Source: an uncultured Pseudomonadota bacterium (GTDB lineage: Bacteria > Pseudomonadota > Alphaproteobacteria > Rs-D84). Taken from it: DNA of 11,381 bases. Within the stretch, counting starts at the first letter, position 1. Each line of letters starts with the position of its first letter. The position numbers were made by a program, and so were the translations under genes. Positions 1-6,534 of the stretch are shown here, in pieces. Below the pieces are notes generated by a model. It saw only the letters and a list, made by a program, of their open reading frames with translations. It did no database searches and had not been told where the DNA came from. The DNA lies in contig CAMVAB010000022.1 in NCBI GenBank assembly GCA_947165335.1, positions 1 through 11,381 of the forward strand. Reading direction: 5' to 3'.

Positions 1-154
1 TTTTTGACCTTGCACCCCATTTCTGCTCCTTTTCGACCTGTTCCTGCTGGTAAGCGGCCTCTAATATTCTGTTAATCCGTGTGTCAGTTGAGCAGATGGG
101 ATGACAAATAGATGTTTTAGGTGTTTTTGTCTGATTCCTGCTGGGTTGACACAT
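1..154 (-). CDS. Partial hypothetical gene leaving the left edge (N-terminal 51 residues)
   Basis: An open minus-strand frame begins with ATG at 154 and has no stop before the window edge. An in-frame TAA at about 180 lies just upstream, and no other standard start codon falls between, so ATG 154 is the natural start. No convincing Shine-Dalgarno sequence precedes it. The visible protein has a Lys/Thr/Pro/Cys-rich N-terminus (residues 1-22). A charged, Gln/Glu-rich, probably helical stretch follows (about residues 27-45, including YQQEQVEKEQK). Codons such as GAG, GCC, CAG and AAG are more GC-rich than in the neighbouring genes. I do not recognise a family. It may be a real gene of different origin or a chance open frame, because only 154 bases are visible. 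Confidence 0.4.
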   Translation of the reverse strand, partial: MCQPSRNQTKTPKTSICHPICSTDTRINRILEAAYQQEQVEKEQKWGARSK

Positions 155-263
155 TTTCTGATGATAGACGCTGCATTAAATTTGAAACATTTTTACCCAA
201 CTCAAGTAAATCTAACACCCCTTACACGACCAAAGTTTATATTTCTGAGCCAAGTTAGATATG

Positions 264-298
264 CGTTCGATTTCAGCAATGAGTCGAACGTATTTTTT
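264..298 (+). terminator. Hairpin with T-tract, orphan terminator-like
   Basis: CGTTCGA (264-270) pairs perfectly with TCGAACG (284-290) around a 13-base loop, and TTTTTT follows at 293-298. This reads as an intrinsic terminator on the plus strand, but no convincing plus-strand gene precedes it. On the minus strand no T-tract follows the stem, so it does not obviously end the gene at 341-874. A second inverted pair, ATCTAAC (210-216) and GTTAGAT (254-260), lies just upstream. Confidence 0.35.
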
Positions 299-340
299 AA
301 GCAAATCCAATGAGAAAATGTGTATATTTTCTTGAAAAAT

Positions 341-874
341 TTAAGCTTTTAAAATTTTTAAATCAGAGCGAAATTCAAAAAGAAGTACTATCAACCAAAA
401 CAGGAATATCAAGGTCACGATATCATCGCATATGCGTTCACCCATAATTCCAACAAGTGCAAAAATATAACTCTGCTCTGTTGTGACAAAAAGCATCGCT
501 GTTTCCCAAGCAAACATAGAAAATCGTTTATCTATAATCGGTTTTAGCTTGTTATTTTCATCGTAAACGATATGACGAACACGTTTTATTTTATACGAAA
601 GATGTTTCACCATAAAAACAAATAAACAAATAAATATTTGGAACAACAGATTGTACCATATCCATTTTTTCTCGCAAACATTGTTGGCTACGCCAGAAAA
701 ATCATAATCATATTGAATCATATTTGGAATAGAATCCCAATGAGTATAAAACACCACAATTTCTATAATAATTACAGAAAAAATCAAAACCATGGATAAA
801 AGGGTTCTAAACCTGATTCCCTGTATTTTATTTCCGGATATAAACTGTTTAATAAATTGTATAATAGAAGACAT
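341..874 (-). CDS. Four-helix integral membrane protein with DUF1648-like motif
   Basis: A 177-residue membrane protein. Hydrophobic segments lie at about 24-43, 74-92, 120-144 and 150-168. Between the first two is an extracytoplasmic-style loop with W46-D-S-I-P50, then D-Y-D-F-S-G61, then K69-K-W71. This resembles the DUF1648 pattern (IP, a short spacer, a phenylalanine plus glycine, then W and K), found in SdpI-like and other small bacterial membrane proteins. The Lys/Arg-rich loop at 90-117 suggests a cytoplasmic face. The ATG at 874 is preceded by only a weak AAGA-like ribosome site. It follows the Slam-like gene by 65 bases in the same direction with no classical terminator between, so the two may be cotranscribed. 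The function is unknown, and the family match rests on the motif only. Confidence 0.75.
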   Translation of the reverse strand: MSSIIQFIKQFISGNKIQGIRFRTLLSMVLIFSVIIIEIVVFYTHWDSIPNMIQYDYDFSGVANNVCEKKWIWYNLLFQIFICLFVFMVKHLSYKIKRVRHIVYDENNKLKPIIDKRFSMFAWETAMLFVTTEQSYIFALVGIMGERICDDIVTLIFLFWLIVLLFEFRSDLKILKA

Positions 875-901
875 AGTTTCTTATTTTTTGTTTTTTTATG
901 C

Positions 902-931
902 AATATGTTTTTGTATGTTAAAAAACATATT
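902..931. repeat. Perfect 11-bp inverted repeat between two genes
   Basis: AATATGTTTTT (902-912) and AAAAACATATT (921-931) are perfect inverted arms around an 8-base spacer. They lie between the stop of the Slam-like gene and the start of the membrane protein gene. The stem is AT-rich with only one G-C pair per arm, and neither side is followed by a clean T-tract. It could be a weak attenuator, an mRNA stability hairpin or a protein-binding palindrome. Confidence 0.4.
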
Positions 932-939
932 TAGATGAA

Positions 940-2247
940 TTAAAATTTTCGTTTTATACTGACACCAAATGACCATTTACTATATTCAGATATTGGTATA
1001 TTTGATTCTTGATTTGTATAAGTAAGTTTAAAAATTGGTATAAAATCAAAAAATTCAATTTTTGTATTAGATAAAGAAAGAGTATATTTTTGAGAAATAT
1101 CGCTTTCTTTAACACGTTTATTTACACCATTTTTAACGGTATCAATTTTTCCATCATAATCTACCCTGAAAAAATAAGATTCCAGATATACAATAAAGCC
1201 ATAAGGCATTTCCATACCAAACCCCAAACCAGCACCATAATTATAATTAGCAAATGAATCTACTTTGGCGGTATCGCGCCCTAATTCACCAAGCAACGAA
1301 ATATATTTTGTAGAATCAATATAATATGTAAAATGTGGTGCGACAGTATATGTCTGACCGCCCATTAAATAATTGTATTCATCATATACATTGTTTGCGA
1401 AAAGCAAAATTAAGCCTGATGACAATTTACGAGTCCAGTCATAATTAGTATCTATTTTAGCACCATATGACCAAACATAGCCTTCGTTTTCATACCATCC
1501 ACGGCCAACAATCCCTGCAAGCCAGATATCACCTTGGTCCCAAATATAGCGAGGCCCAGTTGATCCAGCCAGATATAAATCATTATAAATGTCCCCTTTA
1601 TAGACATTGGTATAAAATCCGGCATCACTCTTCCAACGCCAATTATCAGATAATTTGAATTCATAATCAGCGCCCACCGCAAAATACGTACCTTGGACAT
1701 CTTTTGATCCGGTTAATTTTTCACATATACCGTTTTTTACATCGCCAATACACCCATTGTTGCTATCTGCGATACTTGCACGGGTGTCAGGTGTTCCACC
1801 ATAATCAGACCAGAAATTCCAGTTTTTATTTTGACGCACCAAATACCGATATGATTCCATAATTTGTTTTACATCATCTGGCAAATTTTCAGCCGCCATA
1901 GCCATGCGTAAATAATAATCCGCACGATCCCAACGCTCGTCAGCAATATAACACAAAGCCAATTCAAAACGTGCACGTGCAAAATCAGGCCGTTCATCAA
2001 GAACTTTTCTGTAGAAATGTATTGCGTCTTCAACATCACCTTTTTTTAGCGCTGTTTGAGCTGATAAATACAAACTCTTGATTTTAGCAGACAAGTCTTC
2101 TGGCAAAGGCATTTTTGCCACAACATTTTGTTCAACCGTATCATATGAAGATACAACAGTGTTGTTTTTTACATTATTTGTCGCCCCAGCCATCGAAAGC
2201 ATCGGTAAAAACAAGACCATAACAAACGATAATAACTTTTTTACCAT
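940..2247 (-). CDS. Slam-like (DUF560) outer-membrane protein with TPRs, probable surface lipoprotein translocator
   Basis: The 435-residue protein starts with a Sec signal peptide (KK at 3-4, hydrophobic 5-19, cleavage near 20-22). A periplasmic helical part carries two TPR-like repeats (about 57-89 and 90-121; ARARFELALCYI at 90-101 is typical). A long aromatic-rich region, about 143-435, has alternating strands typical of a beta-barrel and ends in Phe435, a common outer-membrane barrel C-terminus. The order TPR, then RFELA, then the NWNFWSDYGGTPDTR segment (142-156) matches the Slam/DUF560 family as I know it. In Neisseria, Slam proteins move lipoproteins such as TbpB and HpuA to the cell surface. 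Length is slightly below that of Neisseria Slam1. Three paralogous lipoprotein genes lie upstream on the same strand, the nearest ending 258 bases away. Activity and substrates are inferred. A plain TPR-porin of unknown function is the alternative. Confidence 0.78.
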   Translation of the reverse strand: MVKKLLSFVMVLFLPMLSMAGATNNVKNNTVVSSYDTVEQNVVAKMPLPEDLSAKIKSLYLSAQTALKKGDVEDAIHFYRKVLDERPDFARARFELALCYIADERWDRADYYLRMAMAAENLPDDVKQIMESYRYLVRQNKNWNFWSDYGGTPDTRASIADSNNGCIGDVKNGICEKLTGSKDVQGTYFAVGADYEFKLSDNWRWKSDAGFYTNVYKGDIYNDLYLAGSTGPRYIWDQGDIWLAGIVGRGWYENEGYVWSYGAKIDTNYDWTRKLSSGLILLFANNVYDEYNYLMGGQTYTVAPHFTYYIDSTKYISLLGELGRDTAKVDSFANYNYGAGLGFGMEMPYGFIVYLESYFFRVDYDGKIDTVKNGVNKRVKESDISQKYTLSLSNTKIEFFDFIPIFKLTYTNQESNIPISEYSKWSFGVSIKRKF

Positions 2248-2254
2248 GTATGTA

Positions 2255-2282
2255 ATTATAACGAATAAAAACCTAAAAGCAA
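2255..2282 (-). promoter_or_regulatory. Promoter candidate for the Slam-like gene
   Basis: On the minus strand TTGCTT (2282-2277) is followed by a 16-base spacer and a consensus TATAAT (2260-2255). The -10 box ends only 7 bases before the ATG at 2247, and no Shine-Dalgarno sequence lies between. If this promoter is used, transcription starts at or next to the start codon, giving a leaderless mRNA. Confidence 0.45.
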
Positions 2283-2403
2283 AATATAATGTGCAAAATT
2301 TTTCTTATCTGGATTTAAACGACAACCAGGACTATTTTAAATATATTTATTGTTTGAAATCTAGTAAAAATATCTCTTTAATTCTGCCCAAGTGTTAGAA
2401 TTC

Positions 2404-2424
2404 TATCGGATTTTCTGTCCGATA
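2404..2424. repeat. Short perfect inverted repeat upstream of the Slam-like gene
   Basis: TATCGGA (2404-2410) and TCCGATA (2418-2424) are perfect arms with a 7-base centre, about 160 bases upstream of the Slam-like start and 80 bases after lipoprotein A. No T-tract follows on either strand, so an operator or structured-RNA stem fits better than a terminator. The rest of 2260-2400 is AT-rich and shows no gene. Confidence 0.35.
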
Positions 2425-2470
2425 TAAACAAGTTAATTCGTGCCACGATATATATGTGTTCGTTTTCAGA

Positions 2471-2507
2471 AAAAATAAAAACCGGTGTTTGCCGGTTTTT
2501 ATTTTTT
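2471..2507 (-). terminator. Intrinsic terminator of the lipoprotein A gene
   Basis: AAAAATAAAAACCGG (2471-2485) and its perfect complement at 2492-2506 form a 15-bp stem with a 6-base loop. In the minus direction the CCGG-centred stem is followed by a T-rich tail, a classical terminator. It overlaps the TAA stop of lipoprotein A (2508-2506). The symmetry means it could also stop plus-strand transcription. It should separate most lipoprotein transcription from the Slam-like gene. Confidence 0.85.
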
Positions 2508-3999
2508 ATCTTTGATGATTGGTTCCGCCAAATACAAAACTAAAGAACATTCCCGTAGACGAAGAAGCATTATCGTTTGGACCTGTATTATATTCGTCCC
2601 CAGTCCCATCTGCATACCATTCTTCAATTACTTGTGTATTTTGGAAATCGTGTCTTGTACCTTGAACAATCACTTCCGTCACTTCGTTATCGTTATTATA
2701 TGTATATGAAGGCACAGCATAAACATTTTCCAAACCAGTAGAAACATGCGCTGTTCCTTTGTAATAATTTGTAGAAAGACTAGAATAAACCCCATTACTG
2801 ATTAAAAGTGTTTGGGCAGTCAATTCACCAACGCTTGCAATTGATGGTTCTTTTATATTTACAAAATTAGTTTCTGCCCCCATAGATGTATAGCTGTATG
2901 AAACTTTTAAACCATTTACTTGATTTTTTTCACCGGACTGGTCAATGCTAGTCACATTAGTATATGTCAAACCCCAATCAGATGCATTTGCAGGCAAATC
3001 GCTCAAATATGTTTTGATATCGTCGCCAGATTTTATCATCGTCACTTTATACCAATTTTTAAAAGGCATCACTATTGTTTCATTTTTTGCTGCATCGATT
3101 GTAAAAGTCGCTGAATCTGCAAATACAAATCTTTGCGCATAAGTATCATCATGTTCTTGTTTATTAACTGTTCCGTATACCGAACCTTTGAATGTTGTAG
3201 CCGAAGAAATAAGATTTTTATCTATAGACTTGCTGTCATCCATTGCGGAAAATACTGCATCAAAGAAATCTTTGTTATCATTGTCCGCAAATACTATACG
3301 CACAACATCCGAACATTGCAGACCTATCTTATAACCATAAGATTTGGCAGACAATCCGCTCAACCATTTTTTACCCGGATAACGAGACCATTCACCCTTC
3401 CCTTTGCTGACCGCGTCATATACGTTTGCTATATAACCAGGGTTAGAATTATTGGCTGTTAAATAATTTTTGGCAATATCAGCCAATGCTTCATCAGAAA
3501 TACCTTCATATTTTGCACTATAAACTTCGTCTGTTATTCCACATATTTCCCAACAAGCATCAGATGACAAACCATCAAGATCAACCCAGTAATTCCAATA
3601 TGGTTTAGCAAAAAAAGTTGCTGAATCTGATAGTGTATAATTTGTTCTATCAAAATCTATTGGGTATGTTATGGCGTCGCTTGTATGCAAAGGATCGTCA
3701 ACCATCGTCATGCCAATCACATTATTACCATTAGTGATTAATTTAAAAAACAATTCGTCTTCACCAGAAGTGCGCAATTTTATATTACCTGTGCAAGACA
3801 TATGTTGCATAAAAGAATCCACAGGATTTGTTGAAATACCGTCTGTCTGGTTTGCATCTGTATTTGGTTTGGTTGTTGGTTCGTCTGGGGCGTTGTCTTC
3901 CACATTACAGCAAGAAGGTGTTAACCCCATTAATCCAGCTAACACTAGTGTTTTTACTTTATTTGTTTTTAATTTGTTTAAAATGGTTTCGATTTGCAT
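2506..3999 (-). CDS. Surface lipoprotein candidate A (paralogous family, 497 residues)
   Basis: The N-terminus has a Lys-rich n-region and a hydrophobic core (about 17-26) ending in TPSCC with Cys30/31. That is a lipoprotein-like signal, although Thr at -3 is atypical for a lipobox. A Pro/Thr/Asp/Asn-rich linker (32-58) precedes FMQHM (63-67). Features shared with lipoproteins B and C are NNVIG (92-96), an LAxxAK helix followed by VY and GxW (160-204), the strand segment with W316-Y317 (295-322), TGLENVY (421-427) and a C-terminal FVFGGTN (488-494). The start at 3999 has AAAGG about 7 bases upstream and lies 14 bases after the stop of lipoprotein B, so A and B form an operon. I recognise no named family. 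The protein is probably anchored by lipid and mostly beta-structured. Surface exposure through the neighbouring Slam-like protein is inference. A ligand or adhesin role is possible but unproven. Confidence 0.8.
   Translation of the reverse strand: MQIETILNKLKTNKVKTLVLAGLMGLTPSCCNVEDNAPDEPTTKPNTDANQTDGISTNPVDSFMQHMSCTGNIKLRTSGEDELFFKLITNGNNVIGMTMVDDPLHTSDAITYPIDFDRTNYTLSDSATFFAKPYWNYWVDLDGLSSDACWEICGITDEVYSAKYEGISDEALADIAKNYLTANNSNPGYIANVYDAVSKGKGEWSRYPGKKWLSGLSAKSYGYKIGLQCSDVVRIVFADNDNKDFFDAVFSAMDDSKSIDKNLISSATTFKGSVYGTVNKQEHDDTYAQRFVFADSATFTIDAAKNETIVMPFKNWYKVTMIKSGDDIKTYLSDLPANASDWGLTYTNVTSIDQSGEKNQVNGLKVSYSYTSMGAETNFVNIKEPSIASVGELTAQTLLISNGVYSSLSTNYYKGTAHVSTGLENVYAVPSYTYNNDNEVTEVIVQGTRHDFQNTQVIEEWYADGTGDEYNTGPNDNASSSTGMFFSFVFGGTNHQR
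3034..3117 (-). repeat. Copy 1 of a DNA segment duplicated between lipoprotein genes A and B
   Basis: This stretch encodes residues 295-322 of lipoprotein A and clearly matches 4387-4475 in lipoprotein B at the DNA level, including an exact shared 16-mer (TATACCAATTTTTAAA). Both encode NETIVMPFKNWY. It is the best preserved DNA similarity between the two tandem genes and supports origin by tandem duplication. Confidence 0.7.
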
Positions 4000-4013
4000 G
4001 GGACAACCTTTAT

Positions 4014-5354
4014 TTATTTTTGACGATTATTAAAGTTTTTATAATAAACATTATTCAAACCTGTCGGATTTTCTGGTTTTGGTCGATTAGTTCCACCAAA
4101 ACTGAAAGTAAATTGAATTCTTTTATTTTGGCCCCAATCTTGTCTATATCCTTGGCCAGTAAATTCAATATAACCTGTTTCATCAGTATAGTAATTAACG
4201 GCTGTTCCCGTCAGAATACCATCTTCGTGTTCTGTTCCTGCGAACCCATCTTTAACAGCCAAACCATTATCTTGAACGCCATCACGATAACCTGTTTCTT
4301 GCATGTTTGGATGAGGCAATTGCCAAGTTGTTGATATTGTTCCATTTGTATTTTCAAATTGAGAAACTACCGAATTATTTGTTCTGATAATTTTCACCGT
4401 ATACCAATTTTTAAACGGCATAACAATAGTTTCATTTTGCAAAGCATCAATTGTATATGTTGCAGAATCGCGTCCAGTAGAAATAACCATCAATTGTTCC
4501 AAACCGTTATGATCATCGCTTTTAACATTTCCAAATGCTGTTGCTTTGAATGTTTGTGGTTGAACCGTTGACTTTGATATTTCTTTCGTAGACAAACCAC
4601 CAGAATACATGCTTGTAAAACCTTCAGAATAATCAAGTGTTGCCACATCAAATGTTCCAAAATCAGAATATCTGAGATTTTGTTTCCAACCATTGGAATT
4701 AAATGACACATAGAAAGGATCTTCTTGTTCCCAATGACCTTGTCCGTTTAATATAGCATTATATATCTGGACAGAATGTGGGTTATCCCCCCCTTCTGGG
4801 TGTTTTGTTTCAATGCGATTTTTTGCCAAAAGCGCCAAATCTTGATTAGTCATATTTAAATATTTAGATTTATATTCAGTATCTGTGACACAATCTATCA
4901 TCCAATCACCAGCGCCATACTGATTTGCATACTCTACATGATACACCCAATATGCTGGCGTGATAAATTTTGCGCTGCCATCAACACAAGTATTATCTAT
5001 TCTGGTTAATTCATACGGATTACATATATAACGAGCACGATCCTTCATATCTCGCAGCTCTGTAACCCCTATTACATTATTTGCATTATTATCTGTATGA
5101 AACACAAAACAATGTGTATCTTCTGTTGGTTCATAAAAAACTGCTTTATCCACATTTGGCATATGTTGCATAAAAGAATCAATCGGATTCGCAGGAGCTG
5201 TATTATCTAATTGTTCTGATTGGTTATTATTTTGTGTAGTCGGATCATCTGGTGCGTTTTCATCTGTCTTGCAACAAGAAGGAAGAAAACCCATTAATCC
5301 AATTAAAAAAAGGGTTTTTGCTTTTTTGGTTTTTAAAAAATTCAATATATTCAT
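4014..5354 (-). CDS. Surface lipoprotein candidate B (paralogous family, 446 residues)
   Basis: The signal region has Lys at 8-13, a hydrophobic core 14-24 and LPSCC (Cys27/28), a plausible lipobox. A linker rich in Asp, Asn, Pro and Thr (29-58) leads to PIDSFMQHM (57-65), nearly identical to lipoprotein A. Shared elements are NNVIG (92-96), the helix with LALLAK and IYNAILNGQGHW (161-208), the strand segment around W317 and FSFGGTN (417-423). The protein then continues for 23 residues with PENPTGLNNVY. In A and C that TGLxNVY motif lies before the FGG strand, so the C-terminus is rearranged. ATG 5354 has AAAAGG about 7 bases upstream. It is the first gene of an A-B operon, with promoter candidates just upstream. 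Function is unknown; lipid anchoring is supported and surface display is inferred. Confidence 0.82.
   Translation of the reverse strand: MNILNFLKTKKAKTLFLIGLMGFLPSCCKTDENAPDDPTTQNNNQSEQLDNTAPANPIDSFMQHMPNVDKAVFYEPTEDTHCFVFHTDNNANNVIGVTELRDMKDRARYICNPYELTRIDNTCVDGSAKFITPAYWVYHVEYANQYGAGDWMIDCVTDTEYKSKYLNMTNQDLALLAKNRIETKHPEGGDNPHSVQIYNAILNGQGHWEQEDPFYVSFNSNGWKQNLRYSDFGTFDVATLDYSEGFTSMYSGGLSTKEISKSTVQPQTFKATAFGNVKSDDHNGLEQLMVISTGRDSATYTIDALQNETIVMPFKNWYTVKIIRTNNSVVSQFENTNGTISTTWQLPHPNMQETGYRDGVQDNGLAVKDGFAGTEHEDGILTGTAVNYYTDETGYIEFTGQGYRQDWGQNKRIQFTFSFGGTNRPKPENPTGLNNVYYKNFNNRQK
4387..4475 (-). repeat. Copy 2 of the DNA segment duplicated between lipoprotein genes
   Basis: This segment of lipoprotein B matches 3034-3117 of lipoprotein A and codes for the same NETIVMPFKNWY core. 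The equivalent part of lipoprotein C keeps only the protein-level pattern (around NGWY, W331), so the A/B split is more recent than their split from C. Confidence 0.7.
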
Positions 5355-5426
5355 GAACTAACCTTTTGTTTGTATTTGTAATACACAATCTTGTTTTAAA
5401 TGTTTTCTGGCATTTGTTGTGTTCAA

Positions 5427-5454
5427 ATCATACAATACTTTATAGGTATTTCAA
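5427..5454 (-). promoter_or_regulatory. Promoter candidate for the lipoprotein B-A operon
   Basis: On the minus strand TTGAAA (5454-5449) is followed by a 16-base spacer and TATGAT (5432-5427), giving a leader of about 65 bases. An overlapping alternative is TTGTCA (5468-5463) with an 18-base spacer and TATAAA (5444-5439). The sequence alone does not decide between them. Confidence 0.4.
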
Positions 5455-5588
5455 GAAAAAATTGACAAACAACATTTAAGACAACCAAAAAGACAAATAA
5501 ATTTATCTTATTTATTTAAAAATTTTTATAATCTTTATATAAAAAACTATTATTTTATAGGTTTGTATTCTTATTATAGTTGTATTTA

Positions 5589-5617
5589 TTGATTTTATTC
5601 TCTTATAATGATAATAT
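5589..5617 (+). promoter_or_regulatory. Promoter candidate for the HTH gene
   Basis: TTGATT (5589-5594), a 17-base spacer and TAATAT (5612-5617) form one candidate. A consensus TATAAT at 5604-5609 is an alternative -10 box but lacks a good -35 box. Either gives a leader of about 40-50 bases before the ATG at 5666. Confidence 0.4.
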
Positions 5618-5619
5618 TC

Positions 5620-5635
5620 GTTCTGAATTGGGAAC
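5620..5635. promoter_or_regulatory. Operator-like palindrome GTTC-NN-AATT-NN-GAAC
   Basis: GTTC (5620-5623) and GAAC (5632-5635) flank a central AATT, so 12 of 16 positions are symmetric. It lies just after the candidate -10 box of the HTH gene, where a bound repressor would block transcription. Binding of the HTH protein here (autoregulation) is inference. The alphaproteobacterial LexA site also uses GTTC/GAAC words, but as direct repeats. Confidence 0.35.
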
Positions 5636-5665
5636 AAAATAATAAAAACAGAGGGAAAAAATATC

Positions 5666-5917
5666 ATGAATCATTATCAAATTTGGCACGCAATTGAACT
5701 ATTTGCCAAAGAACACGGTTTAACATGTTCTGGATTAGCAAAACGTAGCGGACTTGATCCGACTACTTTCAATAAAAGCAAACGTGCAACTGTATTTGGG
5801 CAACCGCGTTGGCCATCTACTGGGACTATTTCAAAAATATTATCAGCAACAAATGCTTCACCACAAGATTTCTTTAAATTTATAAATTCAGATGACAAAG
5901 GAATCGGCAATTCTTAA
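5666..5917 (+). CDS. Small HTH DNA-binding protein, like the N-terminus of S24/LexA-type repressors
   Basis: This 83-residue protein is almost entirely a Cro/C1-type helix-turn-helix domain. The opening QIWHAIELFAKEHGL (5-19) leads to the HTH, SGLAKRSGLDPTTFNKSKR (22-40), followed by the RWPSTGTISKIL segment (48-59). These words are typical of the N-termini of alphaproteobacterial C2/LexA-like repressors. Those proteins usually carry a C-terminal S24 peptidase domain of more than 100 residues. Here the protein stops at 83 and a terminator begins at once, so it cannot self-cleave. ATG 5666 has GAGGG about 10 bases upstream. It diverges from the lipoprotein B-A operon and converges on DHFR. A role as local repressor or antagonist of a full-length relative is inferred. 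Confidence 0.85.
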   Translation: MNHYQIWHAIELFAKEHGLTCSGLAKRSGLDPTTFNKSKRATVFGQPRWPSTGTISKILSATNASPQDFFKFINSDDKGIGNS

Positions 5918-5940
5918 AAACCGCCGAAAAGGCGGTTTTT
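5916..5940. terminator. Bidirectional terminator between HTH and DHFR genes
   Basis: AAAAACCGCC (5916-5925) and GGCGGTTTTT (5931-5940) form a perfect 10-bp stem with a GAAAA loop. T-tracts follow in both directions. The hairpin starts within the HTH stop codon and reaches the DHFR stop codon, so it ends both convergent transcripts. Confidence 0.92.
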
Positions 5941-6496
5941 ATCTTAAACGAACATATTTATAAAAAAATGCTTTGATGTTTTCATTTTCTGGCGGCAAAA
6001 GGTTTTCAGCGTACGGTATTGCATATTTACGCCATTTGTCATTATCAAAATTATATTGCAAATATGTATTGGTATTTTTTGTGGCTTGAAGTTGTTTTTT
6101 TAAACTGTCATCAAAAAGATAAATATTTGTTACATACATAATATCTATCAAATCATGCTTTAAAGCATAATCGTAAAGAACAGCACCACCACAAATAAAA
6201 AGCCGTTCCGTATTGCCGCATTGCTTTATAGCCTCTTCCAAAGATGGGACACACAAAACATCGCCTATTTTTTTAATGTTATATGATGAAGAACAAACTA
6301 TATTTAAACGACCGGGCAACGGTTTAATTGGTAAATTTTCATATGTTTTTTTACCAAATATACATGGCCATCCCATTGTGGTATGTTTAAAATGAAAAAA
6401 ATCCTGTCGGCTGTGCCATGGCATATGTGTCCCACACCCAATAATATTATTGGGGCCAAGCGCAACAATTCCACAAACGACAGGTTTATTTTTCAT
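5939..6496 (-). CDS. folA: Dihydrofolate reductase
   Basis: A 185-residue DHFR, which reduces dihydrofolate to tetrahydrofolate with NADPH in the cytoplasm. Numbered from this start, it shows the N-terminal strand VVCGIVAL, the N-N-I-I-G segment (16-20), the substrate-loop motif MPW (25-27) with catalytic-position Asp32, the cofactor segment FGKKTYENL (47-55), PLPGRLNIV and the FICGG turn with ALVLYD-like context. Length is normal for bacterial DHFR. An in-frame ATG at 6517 would add MRVFCIT, but that codon lies in the loop of the preceding terminator hairpin and the family normally begins near the first strand, so I prefer 6496. Neither start has a clear Shine-Dalgarno sequence. No thymidylate synthase gene is adjacent. 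Its position between lipoprotein genes looks incidental. Confidence 0.93.
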   Translation of the reverse strand: MKNKPVVCGIVALGPNNIIGCGTHMPWHSRQDFFHFKHTTMGWPCIFGKKTYENLPIKPLPGRLNIVCSSSYNIKKIGDVLCVPSLEEAIKQCGNTERLFICGGAVLYDYALKHDLIDIMYVTNIYLFDDSLKKQLQATKNTNTYLQYNFDNDKWRKYAIPYAENLLPPENENIKAFFYKYVRLR

Positions 6497-6505
6497 TGTA
6501 ATACA

Positions 6506-6534
6506 AAAAACACGCATTTTTCGTACGTGTTTTT
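6506..6534 (-). terminator. Terminator after lipoprotein C, overlapping the DHFR leader
   Basis: AAAAACACG (6506-6514) pairs with CGTGTTTTT (6526-6534) around an 11-base loop. On the minus strand the stem ends in a T-run, so it should stop transcription 12-40 bases after the lipoprotein C stop. The loop contains the upstream in-frame ATG of DHFR, so DHFR needs read-through or a very short leader from a local promoter. Confidence 0.7.

Larger units (their letters stand above)
5355..5665. other. AT-rich divergent intergenic region (311 bases)
   Basis: This region separates the divergent lipoprotein B and HTH genes. It is very AT-rich and shows no believable open frame. It holds minus-strand promoter candidates near lipoprotein B, an AT-only inverted pair AAATAAAT/ATTTATTT (5495-5502, 5510-5517), a plus-strand promoter candidate and an operator-like palindrome before the HTH gene. 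The layout would let the HTH protein control both directions, but that is inference. Confidence 0.6.

Noticed and set aside
146..151. TTGACA on the plus strand as promoter of an RNA ending at the hairpin 264-298
   Set aside because: No -10 box at normal spacing, so an RNA from here is not supported by the sequence alone.
101..313. Open plus-strand frame of 70 codons
   Set aside because: No ribosome site, composition unlike a protein, it runs through the terminator-like hairpin and it is antisense to the better-supported edge frame.
2078..2398. Plus-strand open frame of 106 codons opposite the Slam-like gene start
   Set aside because: It is antisense to the signal peptide and promoter of a well-supported gene and shows no motif or ribosome site.
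3671..4334. Plus-strand open frames of 120 and 168 codons opposite the lipoprotein A/B junction
   Set aside because: They are antisense to two clearly conserved paralogous genes and have no ribosome sites or recognisable motifs.
5462..5467. Consensus TTGACA on the plus strand as -35 box of the HTH gene
   Set aside because: No acceptable -10 box lies 15-19 bases downstream, and it is about 200 bases from the start codon.
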